Positions 52,537 through 61,911 are shown, counted from the stretch's first letter. The stretch is 64,000 nt of DNA from Oligoflexus tunisiensis (GCF_001748245.1 NZ_BDFO01000001.1:4235853-4299852), one strand, 5' to 3'. Made by a program: numbers and translations. Notes: generated from the letters alone by a model not told the origin.

Positions 52537-54654
52537 TCAATGAACGGTGCTTTCAGCGCTCACAGTTCCTCTTAGATTCACGAGACTGCTCCAAAGCGCA
52601 TGCTGATCGATCGGCTTGGTCAGGTGCGCGGGAAAACCCGATTGCATCACCCGCTCCTTATCATCATTCATGGCATGCGCTGTGACCGCGACGATAGGCT
52701 TGCCATAACCGCGCTTGCGGAGTTCCAGCGTGGCCTCATAACCATCCATCACCGGCATCTGGAGGTCCATCAGGATCACATCATAATCACCCTTCAGCGC
52801 CTTTTGAAGACCTTCACAGCCGTTTTCGGCCCAATCGACTTCCGCGCCCAGCTTTCTCAAAATGCTGCAGATCAGCACCCGGTTATCCGGCAGGTCCTCC
52901 ACGAGCAAGACCTTGGTCCGCTTCAGATTCGGCACCAGATGCAGTTCCGGCTTATCACAGTCGGAGGATCCGGAATCCGACCGCGAATTCTGAAACAGGA
53001 GCGTGCGTTTTGGAAGCTGTCCGCATTCGATTGTGATGGTGAATGTGCTGCCTTTGCCCGGAGTCGATTCCGTCAGGATCACATTCCCACCCAAAGCCTG
53101 AGCCAGACGCCGCGACAAGGCCAGACCCAGTCCGGTGCCACCGAACTGCCTGGTCAGCGAGGAATCGACCTGCATGAACGGTTCAAACAGTCTTTGGGCG
53201 TTTTCGTGCGTGATTCCTGGTCCGGTATCGGTCACATCAATGGCCAGCTGTGGTCCACCGCGGAGCTGCGACACCGTTTTTACGGTCACCTTAACGCCAC
53301 CTTTATCGGTAAATTTGATGGCATTGCCGACGATATTAAACAGGATTTGCTTGAGGCGCACCGGATCCGTTTCAATGGTTCGCGGTACGGAGCCTTCCGC
53401 TTCCACACTAAAATCCAGGGCCTTTTCATCGGCCTGCATACCCAAAACCGCCACCGCTTCGCTCAGGAATTCATTGAGTTCCACCGTGCTGCGATGGATC
53501 TGAAACGTTCCGGATTCCACTTTCGAAAGATCGAGGATATCGTTGATAATCGTGAGCAGAAGATTGCTGTTTCGCTTGAGCGTGTCGAGGTACAGGTTCC
53601 GTTCCTCTTCCGTGAGATCGGGCTGCAAAAGGAGCTCCGAAAAACCCAGAACCGCACCGAGCGGCGTTCGAATCTCATGGCTCATGTTCGCGAGGAATGC
53701 GCTCTTGGCCACGCTGGACGCCAGCGCCGCTTCCTTGGCTTTCAGCAGTTCCTTTTCAACCTGCTTTCTCTCCTGGATCTCCCTTTGCAGGCTATCCACC
53801 GCCGCTTGGAGTTCCGCCGTTCTTTGTTCCACGCGCTGCTCAAGCTCACTGTGCGCATTCTTCAGCGCCTGCTCCGCCTGGATGCGTTCGGTGATGTCCC
53901 GCGTAACCTTGGCAAAACCTTGCAAATTGCCCGCGTCATCATAAAGGGAAGTCAGAATCACATTGGCCCAGTAGGTGGATCCATCCTTGCGTTTGCGAAT
54001 CCCCACTTCTTCAAAATGCCCATTTTCCCGGGCAGCCTTCAGTTCACATTCCGGATAACTGGCCGCAATCGATTCGGGGGTATAAAAGATGGAAAGAGGC
54101 TGGCCGATCACTTCGTCCGCTGTATAACCATTCATGCGCGCCGCACCGGAATTCCAGCTCATGATCCGGCCGTCCAGGTCGACCATGAAGATCGCATAAT
54201 CCTTGACCGCTTCGACCAGCAGACGCATGCGTTCTTCGCTTTCGCGCAGCTGCTGTTCGCTCTTTTTCCGATCGGTAATATCGCGTGTGATCTTCGCATA
54301 GCCGCTGACCGTGCCGTCACTATTCTTGAGCGCCGTGATGGTCACAGCGGCCCAGAACAAGGTCCCGTCCTGGCGCAGGCGCTGACCTTCCTCCTCATAG
54401 CGACCTTCGCGGGCTGCAATGTCCAGTTCGTACTGCGGATGATTCCTGGCCAACAGTTCCGGGGGATAGAATATGGAAAAGTGCTTGCCGATAATCTCGT
54501 CAGCCTTGTAGCCCTTGATGCGCTCCGCTCCTGAATTCCAGGTCAGCACGTAGCCGCAAGGATCCAACAGGAACATGGCATAATCCTGAACGGCATCGAC
54601 AAACAAACTAAAGCGTTCCTGGCCGTCATTCGTTTCTTTTTTTTTCGCAGTCAT
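52537..54654 (-). CDS. PAS-PAS hybrid histidine kinase with receiver
   Basis: This is a 705-residue soluble kinase. PAS1 (about 14-130) and PAS2 (about 143-260) have DYAMFLLDPCGYVLTWNSGAERIKGY-type cores and PAC ends (KITRDITDRKK, KVTRDITERIQ). A coiled coil (260-315) leads to HisKA with ANMSHEIRTPLG (His326), HATPase (NAIKFTD, TDTGPGI, GTGLGLALSRRL), and a C-terminal receiver (about 580-695, Asp630 in VILMDLQMP). There are no transmembrane segments. PAS domains may bind haem, flavin or small ligands, and no cofactor residue can be assigned. An output response regulator is not adjacent. It converges on the CPA1 antiporter (12 bases) and is divergent from the GAF kinase. Confidence 0.9.
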   Translation of the reverse strand: MTAKKKETNDGQERFSLFVDAVQDYAMFLLDPCGYVLTWNSGAERIKGYKADEIIGKHFSIFYPPELLARNHPQYELDIAAREGRYEEEGQRLRQDGTLFWAAVTITALKNSDGTVSGYAKITRDITDRKKSEQQLRESEERMRLLVEAVKDYAIFMVDLDGRIMSWNSGAARMNGYTADEVIGQPLSIFYTPESIAASYPECELKAARENGHFEEVGIRKRKDGSTYWANVILTSLYDDAGNLQGFAKVTRDITERIQAEQALKNAHSELEQRVEQRTAELQAAVDSLQREIQERKQVEKELLKAKEAALASSVAKSAFLANMSHEIRTPLGAVLGFSELLLQPDLTEEERNLYLDTLKRNSNLLLTIINDILDLSKVESGTFQIHRSTVELNEFLSEAVAVLGMQADEKALDFSVEAEGSVPRTIETDPVRLKQILFNIVGNAIKFTDKGGVKVTVKTVSQLRGGPQLAIDVTDTGPGITHENAQRLFEPFMQVDSSLTRQFGGTGLGLALSRRLAQALGGNVILTESTPGKGSTFTITIECGQLPKRTLLFQNSRSDSGSSDCDKPELHLVPNLKRTKVLLVEDLPDNRVLICSILRKLGAEVDWAENGCEGLQKALKGDYDVILMDLQMPVMDGYEATLELRKRGYGKPIVAVTAHAMNDDKERVMQSGFPAHLTKPIDQHALWSSLVNLRGTVSAESTVH

Positions 54655-55080
54655 GTCTCAGTCTCGGATGAGTTGTCGTCATGGGAAGTCCACGAATATC
54701 GAACACAGGCCATACCATCAGTGCACCAGCAGCTCTCAAAATTTCTTTACCCGAACTTGTGAGGAATTATAAGCTTTATGTAAGAGCAATTTCAGCACAG
54801 CACAGCCATTCCACGTCCATTTCACAGCATCGGGGCGAAGTCATATCAATAATGACGCATATCAGCCCCGTCAGAGTCCCTTCTCAAGTTCGCTGCAGCT
54901 ATGCAAAAACTGTGACAACTCTGGGTTTCCCGTTCGCAGCGAACGGCCCTTTCCTGCCAGCGGGCTCGAAAAACGCTCGCCCTCCCATCGCTGTCCATCC
55001 AAAAAAACCATGTCCTTCATAGGTTTCCGATGCTATGACGTGAAGAAGCGAGGAAAGACTTGGTGAATCGAGGTATACGG
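54655..55080. promoter_or_regulatory. 426-base divergent regulatory region
   Basis: This gap separates two divergent kinase genes and holds no supported ORF. At 54930-54946, CCGTTCG, CAG, CGAACGG forms a perfect 7-base dyad that could be an operator or terminator. Bases 54600-54800 are AT-rich. Both genes are likely to have promoters here, but I see no clean TTGACA/TATAAT pair. Confidence 0.45.
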
Positions 55081-57300
55081 ATGGAATGGTCAGAAACCCA
55101 CAGCCCGGCCGCATATCAGCCCCAATCGACGCCCCGTATCGTGTTCAAACCAGGAGACGCTCCCCTCGAAACGATCATCGCCAATGAAGTCCTGGACACG
55201 CGACCCTGGCGGGAACCGGATTACAAGGCGGAAAACGAAGCGCTCGTCCTCCTGGCCGCAACTCTGGCTGACGCTTCGCACAATGTTCTAAATCAGCTGG
55301 TCACTTGCGCGCAGCGCCTGTGCCAGGCCCATTCCGCAGGAATCAGCCTCGCCGAAGAGGAAAGCGGTCAACCCATTTTCCGATGGCATGCGATCAGCGG
55401 ACACCTCGCACCTTTTTTAGGGGGCACGATGCCTCGCCATTCCAGCCCCTGTGGGGAAGTGCTGCGGCGACAGGCTCCCCAGCTGATGCAGCATCCCTCC
55501 CGGCACTACCCACTCATCGAAACCCTGCAAACCGATCTGCACGAGGTTCTGCTGGTTCCATTTCAAAGCGGTCCTGACTTTACCGGCACCCTATGGGTGG
55601 TCGCGCACGATAATTCCAAGCAATTTGATAGCGAGGACCTGCGTCTGATGCAGAGCCTTTCCAAATTTGCCGCGACCGCGGTGCTGACGCTGCACAATCT
55701 GAAAAATCTGCAGGAGACCAGCCAGCGCTTGAACGACATTCAGCTCCGCATGGAAACCGCCTTGAGCGTCGGGGACATTGCCACCTGGCTCTGGGACTAT
55801 GAAACCCGAATGGTGCATGCCGATAGGAATCTCGCCCGGCTTTTCGGTGTGAGTCCGGACGCGGCGCCGGGCCACGCGCTCGACCATTATGTGAACGCCA
55901 TTCACCCCGATGACCGTACTCGAGTGTGCAGGGCCTTGGACGAGGCGCGCCACACGCCGACAGCGGTTGAGATCGAATTCCGCATCCAGGCACCGGAGTT
56001 TCCGCTGCGCTGGGTGGAGTCACGGGGTCGTCTGGTGATCGATCCCATCAGCAAAAAGCCTCTGCTCACCGGCGTGGTCGTGGATATCTCCGAACGCCGC
56101 AGGATCGAGGATCAGCTGCGCATTCAATCCGAACAGCTGGCCGAAGCCTCGCAGCGCAAGGATGAGTTTCTGGCGACACTGTCTCATGAGCTGCGTTCAC
56201 CTTTGAACATCATTCAGGGCCATACCGAACTTCTGCGTTTCGAGGAACCGGGCACACCCGAATTTGAAGACTCACTCGATGCCATTGAGCGCAGCGCGAA
56301 GCTGCAAACGCAACTGATTGCGGACATGCTGGATGTGTCGCGCATCATTGCCGGCAAGATGATGCTGGACATCACGGTTTCCGATCCCCAGGAGATCATC
56401 ACCGATGCGATTCAGGCCATTCAGTATGCGGCGGATGCACGATCCATCGCTCTGGTCTGTGATATCCAGCAGCCCTGTGGGATGATCAACGGGGATCGGG
56501 GCCGGATTCAGCAGGCCCTATGGAATTATCTGGCCAATGCCGTGAAATTCTCCAAGGCCGGCGGCCAGGTCATCATTCAGGTGCGGCGTAGCAAATCCAG
56601 TATCGAATTTCGTGTCATCGACCACGGTCAGGGCATCAGTCCCGAATTTCTGCCGTATGTCTTCGACCGCTTCCACCAGGAGGACGGGTCCAGGAGTCGC
56701 AAGTATGGTGGTCTTGGGCTCGGCCTTGCGATCGTGCGACACATCGCGGAACTGCACGGGGGCACGGTACGTGCCGAGAGCGCTGGCAAGGATCGGGGCT
56801 CCACCTTCGTGCTATCCATTCCGGTCGTCGCGCTGGTGGATAATCTTCAGGTGTCGCGGGCAAGCACGCCGGAACCTGAATCCATGCTCCCGGCGGAAGA
56901 TAACACCGTCCAGCTCGCGGATTGCCGAATTCTGGTGGTCGATGATCAAATGGAAGCCGCCTCTCTGCTCAAGCGTTCGCTGGAACGGCTTGGGGCCCAG
57001 GTTATGACAGCCAACACCGCGGAAAATGCCTGGAGGCATCTGGAGTCGCTTGTGTTTGATATCCTGATCAGTGATATCGGCATGCCCGATGTCAATGGTT
57101 TTGACCTGATCAAAACCTGGCGTTCCCAGGAAGCGTCTCGCCAGCGGTCGCCCATTCCGGCCATTGCTCTGACCGCCTATGCCACAGAAAACGATCGTTT
57201 GGAAATTCTGGCCGCCGGCTTCACCGCGCACCTCGCAAAACCCGCCGGTTTACGCGAGTTGGCGGCCACCATTCTGACTGAAATAGGAGTTCGCCCATGA
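55081..57300 (+). CDS. GAF-PAS hybrid histidine kinase with receiver
   Basis: The ATG at 55081 has GAGG 7 bases upstream; a GTG at 55063 and a TTG at 55060 are alternatives. The product is 739 residues. GAF domain about 50-205 (ISLAEEESGQPIFRWHAISG, VLLVPFQSGPDFTGTLWVVA), PAS domain about 215-340 (ends VVVDISERRRIE), HisKA with LATLSHELRSPLN (His369), HATPase (NAVKFSKA, VIDHGQGIS, GLGLGLAIVRH), then a receiver (about 615-735, Asp665 in ISDIGMPDVNG). It is soluble. The stop codon overlaps the next gene start (ATGA), so this kinase and the SRPBCC protein are probably translated together. Confidence 0.88.
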   Translation: MEWSETHSPAAYQPQSTPRIVFKPGDAPLETIIANEVLDTRPWREPDYKAENEALVLLAATLADASHNVLNQLVTCAQRLCQAHSAGISLAEEESGQPIFRWHAISGHLAPFLGGTMPRHSSPCGEVLRRQAPQLMQHPSRHYPLIETLQTDLHEVLLVPFQSGPDFTGTLWVVAHDNSKQFDSEDLRLMQSLSKFAATAVLTLHNLKNLQETSQRLNDIQLRMETALSVGDIATWLWDYETRMVHADRNLARLFGVSPDAAPGHALDHYVNAIHPDDRTRVCRALDEARHTPTAVEIEFRIQAPEFPLRWVESRGRLVIDPISKKPLLTGVVVDISERRRIEDQLRIQSEQLAEASQRKDEFLATLSHELRSPLNIIQGHTELLRFEEPGTPEFEDSLDAIERSAKLQTQLIADMLDVSRIIAGKMMLDITVSDPQEIITDAIQAIQYAADARSIALVCDIQQPCGMINGDRGRIQQALWNYLANAVKFSKAGGQVIIQVRRSKSSIEFRVIDHGQGISPEFLPYVFDRFHQEDGSRSRKYGGLGLGLAIVRHIAELHGGTVRAESAGKDRGSTFVLSIPVVALVDNLQVSRASTPEPESMLPAEDNTVQLADCRILVVDDQMEAASLLKRSLERLGAQVMTANTAENAWRHLESLVFDILISDIGMPDVNGFDLIKTWRSQEASRQRSPIPAIALTAYATENDRLEILAAGFTAHLAKPAGLRELAATILTEIGVRP

Positions 57301-57779
57301 ATCAGGAAACCGGCAAACGTCCCACATCACGCAGCGGCATGCTGATCCGCAAACCCGTGCGGGAGGTTTACGATGCGTTCATCGATCCGCTGATTACCAC
57401 CCGCTTTTGGTTTACGCGCAGCAGCGGGTCGCTGGAAGCAGGACAGTATCGTGAATGGTTTTGGGACATGTATGATCTCAAGGTTCCCGTTTGGGTCAGG
57501 AACATCGAACCCAACCAGAAAATCGTTCTCGACTGGGGCGAAGGACGTGAGCGCAATACCGTGGAATGGATCTTTCAGGATCTCGGAGCCAAGGGCACCT
57601 TCGTTCACATCAACAGTTATGGATTTCAAGGTACGCCTGAGGAGATTTCTGACCAAGTGGCCGATACCACAGGTGGCTTCCACCTCGTTCTTGCCGGCTT
57701 GAAAGCCTGGCTCGAGCACGGCATTCAGCTCAACCTGGTCGCCGATCGCTTTCCCAAGGAAATTCAATCCGAGTCCTGA
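57297..57779 (+). CDS. SRPBCC/AHSA1-family protein
   Basis: This 160-residue protein starts inside the upstream stop codon (ATGA overlap). The START/AHA1-like pattern is visible: IRKPVREVYDAFIDPLITTRFWF, VPVWVRNIEPNQKIVLDWG, TVEWIFQDLGAKGTFVHI and HLVLAGLKAWLEHGIQLNL. The fold binds hydrophobic ligands or serves as a chaperone partner. The tight coupling to a hybrid kinase is unusual and suggests it could be a ligand-binding or output partner, though this is only inference from position. It is cytoplasmic, with no signal peptide. Confidence 0.8.
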   Translation: MNQETGKRPTSRSGMLIRKPVREVYDAFIDPLITTRFWFTRSSGSLEAGQYREWFWDMYDLKVPVWVRNIEPNQKIVLDWGEGRERNTVEWIFQDLGAKGTFVHINSYGFQGTPEEISDQVADTTGGFHLVLAGLKAWLEHGIQLNLVADRFPKEIQSES

Positions 57780-57794
57780 TCGCGCGAACCAACC

Positions 57795-57812
57795 GCAGAC
57801 CTCAGGGTCTGC
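57795..57812 (+). terminator. Terminator-like hairpin
   Basis: GCAGACC, TCAG, GGTCTGC is a perfect 7-base stem with a 4-base loop starting 16 bases after the SRPBCC stop. It is followed by CCGCCCTCCTCTCATCT, pyrimidine-rich but lacking a U-tract. It probably ends the kinase-SRPBCC transcript. Confidence 0.5.
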
Positions 57813-57921
57813 CCGCCCTCCTCTCATCTCACCAAATCTTCATTGAATCATTCTGCAGGAAGCGTATGACAACGCTTGAAGAAACGTCATGAACAATTGA
57901 ATGGAACCAAGGAGCTTTCTT

Positions 57922-60000
57922 ATGCGATATGCAAATCGAATCATGCGATTAAGTGTGTATCTGCTGTTTTGCGCGCCCCTCCTGCTGCATGGAAATACGA
58001 GTGCAGCGGAATCCGCGCAGGAGGCACTGGAAAAAGCCCTGAAACAAAAGCCTCAGGAATTCACCGGTGTCAGCTTTTATCCGAGTTGTGCCGCGCTGCG
58101 AGCGGATCTCAAGGCCAGCTTTGATGAGATGTGGCTGCAGGATAAAGCCTGGATCTCGGCAGCGATCGGTATCGACAATCCCATTTGGGGTGCAGGCAAG
58201 GGCGAGGAAGGTGCGCAGCCGACGGCCGAGGCGGCCGAGGATGCCGGCGTGGAAGGTGCCACCAACGTCCAGGAAAAAGGTGTGGATGAAGCGGATCGTT
58301 TCCGTGTCGGTGACAATCAAATCTTTGCTCTGAGTTCGGACGAGCATGTCCAGATCCTCGACCGCGCCTCATTCCGTTCCATGGGCAGTCTTTATCTTCC
58401 CGGTTTAACCCAAACCCAACTGCTGACAGCCGCCGGACGTTTGATCGTTCTCGGCCAGGTGAACACGAAACCCGGCCAGGACCTTACAATTGTGCGCGTC
58501 TACTCAACGTCACCCAAGGATTTCCCGGTGCTCCTGGCGGAACAACGCTACCTCGGCAGCTTTTTCACCAGCCGTCTGCTCGGGGATCAGCTGCTGCTCA
58601 TGGTCCGCGATGCGATTCCTGATCTGCGGGTTCCGGTGCCGGTGCGGGAATTTCAAGAGGAGTCCTGGTTTCCGAATGCCGAAAAGCGGCGTCGGCTTTA
58701 TGAAATGCGCGATCAATTGTACCGCCGCATCCTGCCGCCGATTCGCGACGGCATGATCCAGGGCGTTGCCTGTGAACGTTACATTCGCCGCCCGGTGCGC
58801 GACTGGGATCTGCAGTTGAGCAAAACTTATTTGATCAATATTCGGGATGAAAAGGCTCTGGTGAGCGGCCAACTCCCCGAGGCGCTCGGCATGATCGGTT
58901 CCGCTGATGAGCTTTATGTGACAACCCGCAATCTCTATGTCCTGAAGCAGCAGGTGCAGTGGTTCACTCCCGTCTGGTGGGGCAAAGGCGACATCGTCGA
59001 CACGATACCGGCCACGGCCCAGGACGAACGTCTGCGCATCCAGCAGGTCAGTCTGGAAAATGGCTTTCTTCAACCGCGATCGGCCGGCCAGGTTTCGGGT
59101 CGCATCAAGGATCGTTGGTCGATTCGTGAGCTGAAGGAAGGCCGTTACCTGGCGATTGCGACCACCACCGGATTTTTGGGTGGCTGGGGCGGAGAGCCGG
59201 CCCTGAATCATCTTTTTATTGTGGCACCGGATGGCAAGAGGCAGCTCGTGAAACGCGCCTCAATTGAAAATTTCGCGCCCAAGGAGGATATCCGCTCGGT
59301 TCGCTACATCGGCGACTATGCATACATCGTCACCTTTGAAAAAACCGACCCGCTCTTCGCCTTCGACTTGCGTGATCCCGAACATCCACGCCTCCTCAGT
59401 GAACTCAAGATCCCAGGCTTTTCCACCTATATGCATCCGCTGGGGGATGGACGCTTGATCGGGGTGGGTTTTGATACGGTCGATCAAGGGGATTTCGCGC
59501 TGTTTCAAGGGATAAAAATTTCGCTCTTTGGCATTGCTGACCCAACCGAAATCAATGAGCTGCAGGCGCCGCTCGTCTATGGCGTCCGCGGTTCGAGTTC
59601 CGAAGTGGCCACCGATCCCAAAGCCTTCTTCTTTGATTCGCAGTCCGGTCTGGTCGGCATTCCGGTTATCGCTCTGCGCAGCGTCGGAGAATGGGGCACG
59701 GAGCGCGACTTCAGCGGAGCCATCATGCTGAAGCTGGACGGTCCCAGCATGGTCGAGGAAGCCCGCTTCACGCATGTCGAGTGGGTGGCTGAGGTCTGCC
59801 GCAAGGAACTGGATGACTGGCGCTGGTGGCAGGATACCCGGCCCTCGCTGGATATCAACCGCGTCTATCGTCTGGGTGACCAGATCATCACGCTCTCGCG
59901 CTGGGGTCTGAAGGCTTACCGAACGGGACAGTGGAGTGAACCCACTGTGGCTCTCAGTTTTCCCCATCAGGAAGCCTCGTGTCACACATCGATCTACTGA
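57922..60000 (+). CDS. Secreted beta-propeller protein (PF09826-like)
   Basis: The ATG at 57922 has AAGGAG 7 bases upstream and starts a signal peptide (IMRLSVYLLFCAPLLLHG...). The 692-residue protein has the family block NVQEKGVDEADRFRVGDNQI, then repeated blades such as IFALSSDEHVQILDRASF and RLIVLGQVNTKPGQDLTIVRVY. The conserved centre RYIGDYAYIVTFEKTDPLFAFDL and LRDPEHPRLLSELKIPGFSTYMHPLGDGRLIGVGFD is typical of secreted beta-propeller proteins distantly related to WD40, described in bacteria and archaea. Its role is unknown; most are exported. Its start choice is well supported. Confidence 0.82.
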   Translation: MRYANRIMRLSVYLLFCAPLLLHGNTSAAESAQEALEKALKQKPQEFTGVSFYPSCAALRADLKASFDEMWLQDKAWISAAIGIDNPIWGAGKGEEGAQPTAEAAEDAGVEGATNVQEKGVDEADRFRVGDNQIFALSSDEHVQILDRASFRSMGSLYLPGLTQTQLLTAAGRLIVLGQVNTKPGQDLTIVRVYSTSPKDFPVLLAEQRYLGSFFTSRLLGDQLLLMVRDAIPDLRVPVPVREFQEESWFPNAEKRRRLYEMRDQLYRRILPPIRDGMIQGVACERYIRRPVRDWDLQLSKTYLINIRDEKALVSGQLPEALGMIGSADELYVTTRNLYVLKQQVQWFTPVWWGKGDIVDTIPATAQDERLRIQQVSLENGFLQPRSAGQVSGRIKDRWSIRELKEGRYLAIATTTGFLGGWGGEPALNHLFIVAPDGKRQLVKRASIENFAPKEDIRSVRYIGDYAYIVTFEKTDPLFAFDLRDPEHPRLLSELKIPGFSTYMHPLGDGRLIGVGFDTVDQGDFALFQGIKISLFGIADPTEINELQAPLVYGVRGSSSEVATDPKAFFFDSQSGLVGIPVIALRSVGEWGTERDFSGAIMLKLDGPSMVEEARFTHVEWVAEVCRKELDDWRWWQDTRPSLDINRVYRLGDQIITLSRWGLKAYRTGQWSEPTVALSFPHQEASCHTSIY

Positions 60001-60007
60001 ATAAAGA

Positions 60008-60030
60008 AGGCGGACGCCACGCGTCCGTCT
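60008..60030 (-). terminator. Intrinsic terminator for the minus-strand BON gene
   Basis: Read on the minus strand, a GC-rich stem of about 9 pairs (with a mismatch near the base) closes a 3-base loop. The core is GGACGC, GUG, GCGUCC. It is followed by UUCUUUAUUC, a U-rich tail. It sits between the beta-propeller stop and the end of the BON gene, so it should stop transcription of the latter. Confidence 0.6.
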
Positions 60031-60035
60031 GATCC

Positions 60036-60593
60036 TCACGCGCGACGCCGTCCTCGCATCAGGGAACGCGTGGAAGCAGCCAGAATCAATCCCGCGGAAC
60101 CAACAGCCAAACGGCGGCCGGGGGTCCAGCGTTTGCGCTGGGTCTTATGCATTTCAGGAGTATCCGGGCTTTCATGCACCTGAAGTTCATTCCGCAGCTC
60201 TTTCACGCCTGGAACACGGCTGATCGCCCGCACCACACTGTCGACTTCGGAGCTAAGGACCGGTCCCTGCAGAGTCACGACGCCGTTTTCAGCGGTTATG
60301 CCAACGGCCTTGGCCCGGGACATATGATGGCCCAATCGAGCGGCGACGCGGCGCACCAGGCGATCATCATCCACAGTCTGCCCCACCAGGCGGGAGCGCA
60401 TTCCTTCCACGACACCCCTCGAGCGATTCTGAAGATCGCGGCTGGCGACATCAAGAAATCTCTGTGCGTCATGCACGGTACGGTTGGCCCGCTCGCGTAT
60501 GAGAGCGCGCCGGCGATTGCCGCTGTCCGGATCGAATAAATACACGAGAGCGGCTCCAATGCCGGCCGATGTTAACACTGATAGCAATTTCAT
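60036..60593 (-). CDS. BON-domain membrane-associated protein
   Basis: The ATG at 60593 has AAGGAGG directly upstream and gives 185 residues. The N-terminus is MKLLSVLTSAGIGAALVYLF, one hydrophobic segment as in YtxH-type proteins (FDPDSGNRRRALIRER follows). A helical linker leads to one BON domain (about 85-150: VGITAENGVVTLQGPVLSSE, RAISRVPGVKELRNELQVHE). A C-terminal second hydrophobic stretch (RRLAVGSAGLILAAS) may be a second anchor. It is probably in the inner membrane, binding lipid or hydrophobic surfaces. It differs from the 30250 BON protein in having a membrane anchor. Confidence 0.8.
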   Translation of the reverse strand: MKLLSVLTSAGIGAALVYLFDPDSGNRRRALIRERANRTVHDAQRFLDVASRDLQNRSRGVVEGMRSRLVGQTVDDDRLVRRVAARLGHHMSRAKAVGITAENGVVTLQGPVLSSEVDSVVRAISRVPGVKELRNELQVHESPDTPEMHKTQRKRWTPGRRLAVGSAGLILAASTRSLMRGRRRA

Positions 60594-60714
60594 AGCTTGC
60601 CTCCTTGGTAAAATTTGTCCTTCGGCCGACCTTGCAATCTCTGATCCAGACACAACAGGAGAATACGCGTCGAGTGGACGCTGTCGCGTCCTGACTGCAG
60701 CCTGAATTATAAAA

Positions 60715-61185
60715 CTAGGAAATCTTCGCCCGTGAGTGCAGGGCATCGATCACATCCATCTCCGAGGTATTGAGGCATTCCCAGCCTGTGGAATGGCTCA
60801 GCGTCCTCCAGATGCGAACTTTCGAGATGGAGTGAAAGGAACGCATGCGAACCGTTTTGATCATCGACCGTGATTGCCGTACGAAGATCGAAAAATCTTC
60901 CAGGCAAAGTTTTTGCTCGTGGCTCAGGTCAAGGATCAGGTAAAGAACTTTGGGCTCCTCGTCCGGATCGTCCGTCTTTTGATAAATGGCGGCGATAAAT
61001 GTGCCGTCGTCCTCTTTCCGAAAGGAGATGGGCAGATGGTCGGCCGCTTCAATATCCAAAGCTCTCTCGTAAAGGTCGCAGGGTGCAAGGCGCTGGTCAG
61101 AAAATTCGGATTTCCACAGGACTTTTACCGCCGGCCCTTCCTTGGGCACAGCAAAAAGCCGAGGCCTTCTTGAATCCAACAACAT
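60715..61185 (-). CDS. Hypothetical protein
   Basis: The ATG at 61185 follows GAGAAGGGAGACGGGCCCT. The product has 156 residues, with no signal peptide or membrane segment. It has short strands (AVKVLWKSEFSDQR, VLYLILDLSHEQKLCLEDFS, RQSRSMIKTVRMR) that suggest a mixed alpha/beta fold. I recognise no family. It follows a small gene by only 17 bases on the same strand, so they are likely an operon. Confidence 0.55.
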   Translation of the reverse strand: MLLDSRRPRLFAVPKEGPAVKVLWKSEFSDQRLAPCDLYERALDIEAADHLPISFRKEDDGTFIAAIYQKTDDPDEEPKVLYLILDLSHEQKLCLEDFSIFVRQSRSMIKTVRMRSFHSISKVRIWRTLSHSTGWECLNTSEMDVIDALHSRAKIS

Positions 61186-61202
61186 AGGGCCCGTCTCCCT
61201 TC

Positions 61203-61448
61203 TCAAACAGCTTGTTGTTTGAGAGCTGCGATAAAACGGGTGCAGCTATAATGGTAGGTGCCGGGTTGATAACCCTCGCAGTATTCGCTGGGAATACGTG
61301 AATTGATGGTGTAAAGATTCACCGGACGCCCGTTCACGGCGCTGAAGGAACCCAGCAGTTGGTTGCGCATGACCTTGTATCCATTCGCCGTGCGGACGAT
61401 GGAAAATCCTTCCTTGGATAACTGTTTGAGCAATGCTTTGACACTCAT
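61203..61448 (-). CDS. Small hypothetical protein (81 aa)
   Basis: The ATG at 61448 follows GAGGAGGTTTTTGTC. A longer frame starting at 61475 would include the upstream hairpin and is unlikely. The N-terminal helix-strand unit (LLKQLSKEGFSIVRTANGYKV) is faintly like the small dsRBD-like fold of HicA-type mRNA-binding proteins, but key His is missing, so no function is claimed. The C-terminal half (NLYTINSRIPSEYCEGY) has two Cys. It precedes the 156-residue gene in a likely two-gene unit. Confidence 0.55.
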   Translation of the reverse strand: MSVKALLKQLSKEGFSIVRTANGYKVMRNQLLGSFSAVNGRPVNLYTINSRIPSEYCEGYQPGTYHYSCTRFIAALKQQAV

Positions 61449-61466
61449 GACAAAAACCTCCTCAAT

Positions 61467-61485
61467 GCAAAACATCCTGTTTTGC
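61467..61485 (-). promoter_or_regulatory. Hairpin next to a ribosome-binding site
   Basis: In the transcript of the 81-aa gene, GCAAAAC, AGGAT, GUUUUGC is a perfect 7-base stem with a 5-base loop. It ends 5 bases before the GAGGAGG ribosome-binding site. Such a leader hairpin could affect translation start or mRNA stability. Confidence 0.4.
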
Positions 61486-61911
61486 AGCTGTGCAACTCAA
61501 TTCACTTGGTCTTCAGGTGAAATTGGATCGCGAGCAGCAGCCCGCGACCCGAGAAGTGGTTTAACCGGAAATCAGCAAAAACACGTTCAGGATTGCGTCT
61601 TCCGATGCGGAAAACTTTGCTCCTTCATCAAACGAATAATTTTGGAATAACAGTGCCTGCCATATGTGAGCAAGTTGTTCTGATGCATAGCCCCAAAAAT
61701 TTTTTAATTTTGAAAGATAAAAACCAGGGGAAATGGCGGTTTTTACCGGGGAAGAAGCAACCCATATGAGTTTGCGCCGTTATGAAATTTAAAATCCTGG
61801 CATTCGTGACCGGCCCGTCGACCTGTGCAATTTTTAATTTTAAAAATCCTGGTGTATGCCGCAACCTAAGCGTGTGACGATGCTTTATTCTTCACGGTGA
61901 GCGAGAGAATG

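Noticed and set aside
52600..54534. A 644-residue plus-strand frame opposite the PAS-PAS kinase
   Set aside because: The minus strand carries PAS, HisKA, HATPase and receiver motifs at the right order and spacing, so the plus frame is antisense noise.
61203..61448. HicA-type toxin
   Set aside because: Only the N-terminal helix-strand outline is similar. The catalytic His and a HicB partner are not found, so no toxin-antitoxin claim is made.
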